Shown one piece after another: positions 1 to 9,600 of a DNA stretch of 64,000 nucleotides. Source of the stretch: Pachypanchax playfairii (Eukaryota; Chordata; Actinopteri; Cyprinodontiformes; Aplocheilidae). The notes beneath the pieces are model-generated. The model was not told the DNA's origin. It was given only the letters and a program-made list of their open reading frames with translations, and did not search any database. The stretch lies in assembly GCA_006937955.1 (NCBI GenBank), contig SSNP01000434.1, positions 1 through 64,000 of the forward strand, given 5' to 3'. How positions within the stretch are numbered: position 1 is the stretch's first letter; each line of letters starts with the position of its first letter. Both the position numbers and the translations under genes were made by a program.

Positions 1-779
1 ATCAGTGTATTTTAGTAAGATTACAAAAGCATGGCTGTGTCATGAGAAGTTACTGAACTGCAGAAGGAAACTGAGAATTTAAAAACAAAATCTTGTGCCA
101 AATCAAATTCCAGGCAGTTCGGCACTTTAAGATCACATTTGCAGTAAAATGGGATCCAACAATGGCATAACCTCATCACCTCATTATTAGATGGTTATTA
201 GATGTTCTTTCATTTGAATTTTGGTCTTATTTCATTTAGCACATTAATTTTTATGTTAGAGTTGACCAATAGTCAGTAAATGGATGATTCATGAAGTCAG
301 TTTTGAATATTTATAATGTTTTCCAGATAAACGGCTGCTATAAAGTAAATAATATTCAGCCGCTGTAGTGCTAACAGACTGCTCTGTCACAGTGATGGTG
401 CAGTGTCAGCGGGATTATCAACTTGTGACTTGTTATAAATCATAGAAAGAGCAGAGTGGGCTGGCAGCTCTAAACTCTTATCTGATGTTCCCCTTTTTAT
501 ACAGCTGATTATGCCTGTTTAGAAGGAGCTGATGGAGAATACGTATAGCCACTGTGCTTTGTCTGCAGAACTGACGTAAATGTTCTTTCACATATATTTT
601 CCCATGAAACCCTGTCACCACATCAACCAACAGGATTGCACCATAACATGCGTGTGTAACTAAATGCTGCTCATGCAGACATTCATTTATTTCATAAACA
701 TGATGCAGTTCAGCTAATAGATTTGGATTGGAGGGATTCAGAGTGTCAAACTGTTGCACGTCACAGGAAGCTGCAGCAG

Positions 780-1019
780 GCTGACATACATAAAGGCGAG
801 AGAGAGAGACCTCTTCTTTTCAGTCAGCCCACATAATGAACAGCTGCGAAAACACAGAAGAGAGCAGAAGAGAGACTCCAGCCAATCAGAGTGATCAGCA
901 GGCCTGAGCGGGGATCGTACAGAGCATGCATGAGTGTGTGAGCTGAGGGCAGATGAGTGTTTGCCTTCAGGAACATTTGGAATTCAATCTGTAAAACTAT
1001 TTATGCAAGAACCACACAA
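780..1019 (+). promoter_or_regulatory. Likely promoter and 5' UTR exon of the SLA2-like gene
   Basis: This stretch carries a TATA-like ACATAAAGG near 787-795 and ends in a good splice donor (CACAAG then gtgagc at 1020). It has no long open frame and lies about 500 bp upstream of the coding start at 1536, whose exon is preceded by a pyrimidine-poor acceptor region. It is best read as an untranslated first exon. The transcription start is inferred, not seen. Confidence 0.35.
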
Positions 1020-1535
1020 GGTGAGCTTCATGGTTATCTACTTTGGCTTTACTTTTAGTATAAGAGCTTAGATTTTATCTTGAAGACATTAGAAATGTGT
1101 TGCAACTTTTTACAGCTAATAAATAAAATGAAAAATTACAATTTCTGTTTTTTAATTCTGTAAGTATAATTAAAGTTATTTTATCTTGTTGCTGTCAGAT
1201 ATAAAAAAAAAAGAGTGAGTGTCTGAAGAATAAAATCTCAATTTGTGATTCTTGTGAGAAACAGATCTTAATCCTCGTGTTCTTGTTGCATGGAAATTTA
1301 ACACAGGATATCAGAGGCTCTTGTTGTGGTTGGGCCCCTTCCTGTATCATCTCAGTCTTGTTGCTCAGTTACAATAAAATGCACAGCACCTACAAGTGCT
1401 TACACTGGTTTTATAGTCATAGTGTGAGACTATGTAGGATGGTTGCAGTGAAAAGACTTTGCAGTTCTCTTAGTCTCAACGTGTTTATTGTTTTCATTTT
1501 TAATCTCTAATAGACATTTCAAATTAAACAAGAAA

Positions 1536-3904
1536 ATGGGGATCTGCTGCACCAGATGCTGTTTTAGCCGGGCCATTCTTGAAAATGAACTTGAATCTGT
1601 GACACCAGGTAAGTTCATTTCCAAAACATAAATATACAAAAAGGAAACTGAGAAACAGTGGCATGAAATATCTTCTTCATCCTTTCTTTTTTTGCAGAAA
1701 TGGTGGAAAGTGTGATTGTGTCTCTCTACGACTACCCATTGTTTGAGTCTACTGAACTAACCATGCACATGGGGGAGAAACTAACAATCACATCAGAGTA
1801 AGTGTTTCAGCTTTATAATGTTTTATCAGTCCATGTACTCTCAGTGACACAGATGAATGAGTGTTTCTCCTTTAACAAAACAGTGATGGTGATTTTATAA
1901 TGGCGAGATCCACAACCACGGGCCGTGAGAGCTACATTCCCACCAACTATACGGCTAAGGTGACGCACAGGTGAGTGACATTAATGTCATGAAAACAGGG
2001 GTGATAACAAAGAGGTGCATTAGGGATGAGGGGAGGGGAGTTCCCTGGGAGGTGGGAGGAGTCTCCGTGTAGGTGAATGTTAACTTTGGAACAATTGTTC
2101 AGTTCTCTCCAGTGACATGATCAGACTTCTGCCTCATGCAGTTTCACTCCTCCTCCAGTGGTAAATCCTCTCTGATCATGTTCCAGTGGGTTCTTCAAAC
2201 CTAAAAACAACAGAATCAGCAAGATTACCTTTTATTTTTCATGCTTGTGTTTCAGCATGCTGTCTTGTTAATCTGAAAGTAAGCACAATAACAGTTTGTC
2301 TGATTTTGTTCAGGTGGCTTTTCACGGGCATCAGCAGGTACAAAGCAGAAGAGTTGCTCAAACATCCCAACAACCAGAGTGGAGCCTTCTTGATCCGAGA
2401 GTCTGAGACACTCAGAGGTTAGAGAGTTAGATCTTTTTCACATGAAACTGTAGCATTCACAATTTATATCTGAATCTTGAACTAAACTAGTTCAAAAAAC
2501 TGCAAAAGCAATTGGAATTGTAGGCATGTTTCTTTGATACATTTAGAATATTACAAAAAACACTTTACATAACACAAGTGCTACAACGTTCATGCACAAT
2601 AGGGGCAATCTGGAGATAAGATTTGATTATTGTTCAGCTGCAGTGTCTCATTTCTTTAGAGTGTAAACTGCTTGTACATTCTGACACTAATAAACATGCA
2701 AACAGATGAAAACTGAAAATAGGAAAAAACAACATTGCCCATCTTAGTGTTTCATTACCACATCCTGCCAGAGCGGCTTCAGCACACTTAACATTGCGAG
2801 AGCTTCTCTGTTTCAGCTAACAGAGAAATTGTAACCAAAACATGAGTTCAGACTCCCCAACAGACCGTCTGACAAACAGATAATCAGGGATGCTGTTATT
2901 TTCATGATATTCAAACCATTAAACCATAAACAAAGACATAAATGAACCTAGGGTTAAGCTGGGATAAAGAACATGAAGAGGACAGAACAAATCCAAATCT
3001 ACATATTTTAACTGCTGGATTTCTGACTTCAGACTCCTACTCACTGTCCATCCTGAGGAGAACCAACTCCTCCAGCCTGAACCCCGTAAAGCACTACCGC
3101 ATCTCTCACCTTGAGAACTCCTGGGTCTACATTTCTCCAGGACTCACATTCCCTTCTCTCCATCAACTAGTGGAACACTACTCAGGTTTGCACTGAGATC
3201 TTTAAACTCTGTTCTCTCAAACTTCCAAGACAGACATAAACATGCCAACTTTTCCCACAGAATCTGCCTTCGGCTTGTGCTGCCGGCTGACAGAGCCTTG
3301 CTTCATCCAGGGTTTAGACAGCGCCAGAGAAACTCGACCTGTTCCTATAATGATCAGGAGGCCCACTCTCAACTGGAGGGACGTTACCAGGTTAGAGAAA
3401 GCTTCATTCAGCCTCTCTGTTTCTGGTGATCGCCACAAGGTGTCACAAGAGCACAGTCCTGTTAAAGCTGATCATTTTCAGTTTTTGTTGACATCCCTTC
3501 AGAAAGTGTTGATTTAAATCCACGTGGTTGAATGCTGAGTAAACTGACAAGAAGAGATTGCACTGGGTTTATGCTAGTTATATAACCAGCAAACAGAAAG
3601 CAGAATGTTTGGAATAAAAAACTGTTGCCTGTATAACACTTTCAGTTGCTGTGGAACATCTGTCCATGATATCACAGTTATTTTTAAATGTTTTTAAATA
3701 ACTGTTTGGAATTGTAAGTTGTATGATCTTCTGATAGCTAAACCATAAAACTTTACTGATTAACTTTTTGTCCCCTAAAGGTCGGTGATCCTCAGAAGGA
3801 AGAGAACAGAGTCAGATAACTCTCTGGTGAGTGAGGGGCTGAGGGAGGCCATCAGCTCTTACCTCCAGATGACAGACTGTAAAGATCATTGCTGGGACAC
3901 ATGA
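1536..3904 (+). CDS. sla2: Src-like adaptor protein 2-like (SH3-SH2 adaptor), 256 aa, 7 coding exons
   Basis: Exons: 1536-1608, 1698-1797, 1884-1970, 2314-2417, 3033-3185, 3261-3390, 3781-3904; all junctions are GT/AG and in phase. SLA adaptors dampen antigen-receptor signalling by binding phosphotyrosines and recruiting CBL at the membrane. The N-terminus MGICCTRCCF offers a myristoylation Gly2 and four nearby Cys. The SH3 domain (about residues 28-83) keeps SLYDYP. The SH2 domain (about 88-180) has GAFLIRESET with the phosphotyrosine-binding Arg at about 115. The tail ends with SLVSEGLREAISSYL, as in SLA2 (recalled SLLSEGLRESLSFYI). The length is close to human SLA2 (about 261 aa). Oddly, the SH3 lacks the usual Trp-Trp pair: DWW is replaced by DFI at about residues 61-63. 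SLA1 or a fish paralogue is possible; the tail favours SLA2. Confidence 0.88.
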
Positions 3905-4312
3905 GAGAAGAGCATGACTTACATCAGAGGAATTAAGTCACGCAGACAGAAGGGAATGAATTACTGACCTGTGGTAGCTTCAGCTTGAACAAGCCACTGA
4001 AGGAGGTCCTTTGCACGGCTGAGTGTTGTGAATGATCCTTGGATAGGTGTGGGACTGAGACACTACACTGCTCAGAGATGCATCAAACTGCTTGTTGGTT
4101 TTATGGAACGTGGATCCTACAAGGGCCACACAGAGGGAGGTGTGAGCTGCAAATTAAAACTGAAAAGAAATATATGTTCTTTTGATTTTAAACAATGAAT
4201 GTTTTTTCTAATTTATAACACCGTATGGAAATACTTTTTATGTACAGTAATATTGTTTTTTTTTTTTATTTTACAGTGATATGATTATTATCATGTTATC
4301 TTATTGGAATCC

Positions 4313-4318
4313 AATAAA
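4313..4318 (+). terminator. Poly(A) signal AATAAA of the SLA2-like gene
   Basis: AATAAA lies about 410 bp after the stop codon, before the start of repeat sequence at about 4460, which is a fitting 3' UTR end for the SLA2-like gene. Confidence 0.55.
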
Positions 4319-4458
4319 AGCTGCAAACTACAAATAAATATCAAATACAAATATCACAAAATATACAACAATGTTGGGTTTTATTTTGACTGTAATGTGA
4401 GACTTTTATGGACACTAAATTCTGACAGAAAATGTTTCAACACATGTTATGAAATTCA

Positions 4459-4889
4459 GTTATATTCAGAATCAGAATCAGGTTTATTTGACCAAGTATG
4501 TTTCACACTCAAGGAATTTTGCTCTGGTTCGCATTTTTTCTTCTACCCATAAACAGACATAAGTAAAGATAGATATTATCAGACATAGACACACACACAC
4601 ACACAAGTGTGTTTTGGTATCCTTATGGGGACCGTCCATTGACTTCCATTGATTTTAGTAACTAGATTTATACCTAACCCAAACCGTTTTCCTAACCCTA
4701 ACCATTACTGATCTATAACTAACCCTAAGACTAACTAAAACTCTATTCACACCATACCTATAAACCTAACCCCTAACCCTAAAAAGGGGAGTCCCCCTCA
4801 TAGGGACCAGGCTTCGGTCCCCACAAGAACCCTCGGACCCCAGAAAGATAGTAAAAGTCAGGAAACGGGTCCTCAGGAGGTCAGAAATA

Positions 4890-4932
<43 letters not shown>

Positions 4933-5213
4933 GAGATACATTTACCATCATAGTCCACCATAAATGACTGATTGGTGTTTGAAGCCTGTTTACAGATAGA
5001 ATATAATTACTTCCATCAGAGAATATGTTATTTCTTTTTTAAGGGTGTTAAACATGTTCATTCAACATGGTGACGGTCTGAGAGAAGAAACTGGTCTTTG
5101 TGTACCGTGATCTGTAACACCGTCCTTAGGGAGGAGGAGACATGAAGTTAGATCCTGGGTGTTAGAAGGTCCTGCTGATGCTGCCTGCCCGCTTCCTCAA
5201 TCTAGTGAAGTAC
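4459..5213 (-). repeat. LINE 3' end (minus), with CA repeats and a telomere-like dispersed repeat inserted
   Basis: Read on the minus strand, the 4950-5213 part encodes the C-terminal end of a CR1-like LINE ORF2 (motifs TDHGTQRPVSSLRPSPC and a stop). It matches a second copy near 56190-56600, including the shared ccaccataaatgactgattg and caggtttatttg segments. Inserted in it are a CA run at 4588-4605, a fish dispersed repeat at about 4608-4840 (tatggggaccgtccattgac followed by degenerate CCTAACCCTAA units, not true telomere) and a longer CA run at 4892-4931. Confidence 0.6.
4892..4931. repeat. (CA)n microsatellite
   Basis: About 19 uninterrupted CA units. Confidence 0.97.
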
Positions 5214-5810
5214 AGCTCCTGGATGGAGGAGTCCAGGTCCTGGATGCAGGAGAACAGGTCCTGGATGGAGGAGTCCAGGTCCTGGATGGAGGAGAACAGG
5301 TCCTGGATGGAGGAGTACAGCTCCTGGATGGAGGAGTACAGGTGCTAGATGGAGGAGAACATGTCCTGGATGGAGGAGTACAGCTCCTGGATGGAGGAGT
5401 ACAGGTGCTGGATGGAGGAGAACAGGTCCTGGATGGAGGAGTACAGGTGCTAGATGGAGGAGAACATGTCCTGGATGGAGGAGTACAGCTCCTGGATGGA
5501 GGAGTACAGCTCCTGGATGGAGGAGTACAGGTGCTGGATGGAGGAGAACAGGTCCTGGATGGAGGAGTCCAGGTCCTGGATGCAGGAGAACAGGTCCTGG
5601 ATGGAGGAGTCCAGGTCCTGGATGGAGGAGAACAGGTCCTGGATGGAGGAGTACAGCTCCTGGATGGAGGAGTACAGGTGCTGGATGGAGGAGAACAGGT
5701 CCTGGATGGAGGAGTACAGGTGCTAGATGGAGGAGAACATGTCCTGGATGGAGGAGTACAGCTCCTGGATGGAGGAGTACAGGTGCTGGATGGAGGAGAA
5801 CATGTCCAAA
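5214..5810. repeat. 21-bp minisatellite, about 28 units
   Basis: Tandem array of a 21-bp unit, consensus gtcctggatggaggagtaca plus g, with four or five sequence variants. Because 21 is a multiple of three, several frames on both strands stay open for more than 200 codons; these are not genes. In one minus-strand frame each unit reads SSIQDLY-like residues, interrupted by TAG where the unit carries ctagatgg (near 5341, 5446 and 5719). Those marked units are 105 bp (5 units) and 273 bp (13 units) apart, which suggests block duplications. Three units of the same repeat sit at about 56603-56650 inside a related LINE tail. Confidence 0.97.
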
Positions 5811-5813
5811 ACT

Positions 5814-6270
5814 GTACTGCTGAATGAAACAGCAACTGACCTGAAAGATAAGATCCTGGCAAGAATGAACACTGGGCAACCCCGACACCAACTAACATCA
5901 GAAGTACCATCAGAGAGTTTCTTAGAAGATGTAAATGGAGCATTGAAGTCAATCCCTACATCAGCCATCACTAAAACCATCCTACTATCAGCTAGTAACC
6001 TGTCTCTCCACAACAAGGGAGCTCATGTCAGACATCTTAGTAGCTAAGATGAGTCGGCACATGAATCAGTACATGAGCACAGCTCAGAGGCGCAATAACA
6101 AAAATACCAGAGGAGCAAAACACCAGCTCCTGATAGGCAGAACAATTGCTCCTGACTGCAAAGCAAGACACACAAACCTTAGCACTGCCTGGATTGATTA
6201 CAAGAAAGCCTATGACTCAATGCCACACGCTTGGATCACTGCTTATAATTTCACAAACTTGTTTTAAAAT
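5814..6270 (+). mobile_element. Non-LTR retrotransposon remnant (R2/R4/Dong-like RT start)
   Basis: The plus strand encodes broken pieces of a reverse transcriptase: LIGRTIAPDCKARHTNL and then AWIDYKKAYDSMPHAWI, the first RT block with the catalytic-site Asp-Tyr context typical of restriction-like-endonuclease LINEs (R4/Dong/Rex6 relatives, from memory). A frame change near 6040 and a stop after the DYKKAYDS block show that it is dead. The exact clade is uncertain. Confidence 0.6.
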
Positions 6271-6500
6271 TCGGAGAGACCCTGCCTAACCCGCCTTTTT
6301 GGACAAACTTCCTAAGTTCTGCACGCTCTGGACTCAGTGGAGACTTTCAAAAAAGACGAAAAAACACATTTGTTTCTGTGAACATTTTAGTCCAGCCTGA
6401 TTCACTGCTATGTTATGCTGTCCTCATTCTAATTGTTTAGATTACATGCACTTTTAACTATTTTTACCACCGTGAAGTGCTACTATGCCAAATAAAGCTT
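6270..6500. repeat. Probable LINE 3' tail ending in AATAAA-rich sequence
   Basis: Sequence such as gtggagactttcaaaaaaga followed by T-rich sequence and AATAAA at 6491 resembles the end of L2-like fish LINEs (ORF end plus short 3' UTR). No gene is visible here. Confidence 0.35.
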
Positions 6501-6615
6501 GTTTACATGAAGCGCGCGCGTGTTCACCAGCAGATGGCGCTGAAGTCACCTCGGTGAACCGTCTATCAACACCTTCCGTTTCTAACTGAACGGTTCAGTT
6601 CAGGAAGAAGAAATA
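6500..6615 (+). promoter_or_regulatory. trpc4ap promoter region with CTCF-like motif
   Basis: A CpG-rich patch (gcgcgcgcg at about 6512) sits just upstream of the trpc4ap start codon. It contains CCAGCAGATGGCGCT at 6528-6542, which fits the CTCF core consensus well. It lies between LINE debris and the first trpc4ap exon. Promoter function is inferred from position and base composition. Confidence 0.5.
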
Positions 6616-9600
6616 ATGGCGACGCTGGTGGGGTCCGATTTTACTCGTACTGGAAGAAAACGAAGAAACAATAATATAGTCACAAATTTCACGACTAGTA
6701 AGATTACCGGCAAGGGTTTCAGTCGAGGAACACAGGTAAGAGAAACGATACCTGTTTCGACAGGTAACTCATACGAAAGTTGAACGACTGAGACCAGGGA
6801 GCTGCGCTTGGACTCAACCCTGAAAACGAAGACGAGATTTCACTCAAAATATGCTTGCATGGGTTACATTGGTCTTTGTAAAGTAGACGGAATATTTCGG
6901 AATGTTTCCGAACAATATACGTATTTGAACTGATTACCTGAGAACAATATTTTATCACTGACAAGTTAAATAACGTTCTGACAGCGGAACGAACCGACTC
7001 CTCCGCTCAACTGGCTCTTTTGTTGTTAGCTTCGTGTTAGCTTGATTGGAATGCTCAGGTTATAGCGATATAGTATATTTAGAAGTAAAGCTATTTGAGT
7101 TTTTTTTTTTCATATGGTAGGGTGTGGGTGTTACTAGAGGGTTTTCAGTTAAATTTCGCAAATGCTTAAAAGTCTTAATTAACTGCAGTAATATTTGCTA
7201 ATGCTAGCAAACGGTGCTAAGGCAGCCGAACAGCCCAGGTGATGACGCAATGACGCACGGACGATTGTTTCCATTAATAGGTGCGTGAAATCTGCTCCCT
7301 GAGAGAGTTAGAAGTTTAGTCTTGTTTCTTCTCAGGTTAATATTTTTACCGTCTTTTCTGCTTTGGTTGATTTTTGTTTTGGTGCTTTGGTAAAAACATT
7401 TTAAATAGATTTTTGGCTTTCAGATAAAATGTAGGAAAACAAATTAATTCTACAGTGTGATTTAAATCGTTAAAATATGAGATTTAATTATCAACATGTA
7501 ATGGTGATTTCCTCATCTCAAACAGTTAGTATACCAGAGCACAAAATGTCAATATCTCAATAATGTGTCATGTGACCTTGAGCATCAATTATAGCTCGAT
7601 GACAATGTCTCATGCTGTTCACAAGTTGACTTAGGTAAATTGGGCCATCAGAGAAGTAGGACCCCTTAAGGTTTTTGCCTCCTAGCCTTTTAATTTAGTA
7701 CAGACAAGGTCCTGCAAAAGATTCAAGTTGTTGATACAAGGGTTCTGGGAAAATAGATAAACAATTTGATTGGTCTATAGTTGCCAAAAGGTGGCCCAAT
7801 TTACCTGATGTCATTATTGTCTGCTGAGGCCTGACGTTTCACTCTTTCAAGGCAGCCCTCGGGTCGTTGATGTTCTGGAGTAGGACAGGGCAATATGGCC
7901 AAAAATATATATATCACGATATATTCAGGAATACACAAATTCCGTATCATGATGAAAACAGAAAAATTTGCAGAATAAGGCAAACTGACCATTGTGGCAC
8001 AGATATGTGGGATGCCACCTTTTTATGCTATGCTGTTTTGTGGATTTGGAAAGGGCTCAGCCTAAAGACACACTCCCCATTTACTGATTTGTCTTTATTC
8101 TGACCTTTGTCTATAGTCATGAGATCTAGATCGGTATTGAAAGAACTGATCCTGGATACAGGAGGTTCCTAACCTTGGATGAGCAGAAGAAAATGAATGG
8201 ATAGTCAGATATAAACATAAAACCATGTTGGAATGAACACGTTTATTTTTTATTAGGAAGTAAAACATCAAGGGTTGTTCCCACCGTCAGCTGGGGTGTC
8301 TGTAAGAGACTGTAGCTTTCAACACAAATAGTCTCATTTCTCTGTGCAGCCATTCAGCATGCTGAAGAGACGGAGGTACAAATGTGTGCAATGATATTAA
8401 ATTGTGTTCCCTTTAACAGCCCTGGTCAGCTGTATGACCTGGCCTGTGGCGCTCCAGTCTTATTTATAAAAAGGCTCAGAAATGTCCTACATAAATGTTA
8501 CTCTATTTAAAGTTGCCCCTCTGGTGTATTGCAGCTCCCAGGAGGTCTACTTCAGGAAAGAGATAAACGTGCAAAGTGGCATGGCATCCCCATTTTACTT
8601 CAGAATCTCTATGAAAGCAGCCATCCTAACAGTGACCTCTCACATGCTCACAGCTTTCTCAAGGTAGGCGGAACTTGTCTGATACACGGAGTCCATGGAA
8701 TGAAAAGTTACACTTGTTACTTAATGCTGCTCTCTGACAACCCAGTTGAAGTAAAGGTTTATGTAAACCCTTCATGTCAGGTGTTATCATCTCAGCTCTC
8801 TATGGAGGCCATGTCCTTTGTCACAGAAGACAGGAAGACTGCTCAGGAATCCACCTTCCCCAACACATACACCTTTGACCTTTTTGGTGGAGTTGATGTA
8901 AGTATGACTCTCAGAAATTGGTGCTCTTGTCATTGAATTTTAAAGATAAGTAGCGCTGACTGGTGACAGTACTGGAATAAAAAGAGAAGAAAAAACACTT
9001 TGATAATGATCTCTAACTTTAAAAACCTTTTGTTTTCCTGAAGCTGCTTGTGGAAATCTTGATGAGACCCACATTAACTATGCAGAAGAAAATGCCTAAA
9101 AGTGAGTGGAACTGACGTTTGTTTTTTGAAGAGTGAAATGTTTTCTGGGAAGACATTTCATCTGATTTTTTTAATTGACTAATGCCTGTGCTTCCATCCC
9201 TGCAGTGAATGATGACCTGGTCAAAGACTGTCTTAGTGTTCTTTACAACTGTTGTATTTGTGTAAGTATCTTGGCTTTGGGTTTTTGAACCAGGTGTCAG
9301 AAATACTTCAGACCTTTCCATGGATTCACCTGTGTTCCTTTTAATCCTGTTTTCTTTAAAGGTTGGGGTTTGCAGGAGTTTTTGTGGTTGATTGGGACGC
9401 AATTTCTTTTTCTGATTTACAGACTGAGGGGGTGACAAAGAGCCTGGCAGCGAGGGATGATTTTGTTCTGTTTCTTTTTACCTTGATGACAAACAAGAAG
9501 ACCTTCCTTCAGACTGCTACTCTTATTGAAGATATTCTGGGAGTAAAAAAGGTCAGTGTGATACTTTTAACCTCTCAGAGTAAACTTGTGAATTTTGTGT

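Noticed and set aside
4670..4790. CCTAACCCTAA-type sequence as an interstitial telomere
   Set aside because: Units are irregular and embedded in a known fish dispersed repeat (tatggggaccgtccattgac), so it is not a telomeric array.
5159..5952. Long open frames on both strands (222, 251 and 229 codons) over the minisatellite
   Set aside because: They arise because the unit is 21 bp (a multiple of three) and lacks stops in several frames. The composition is purely repetitive and frames on both strands are equally open.
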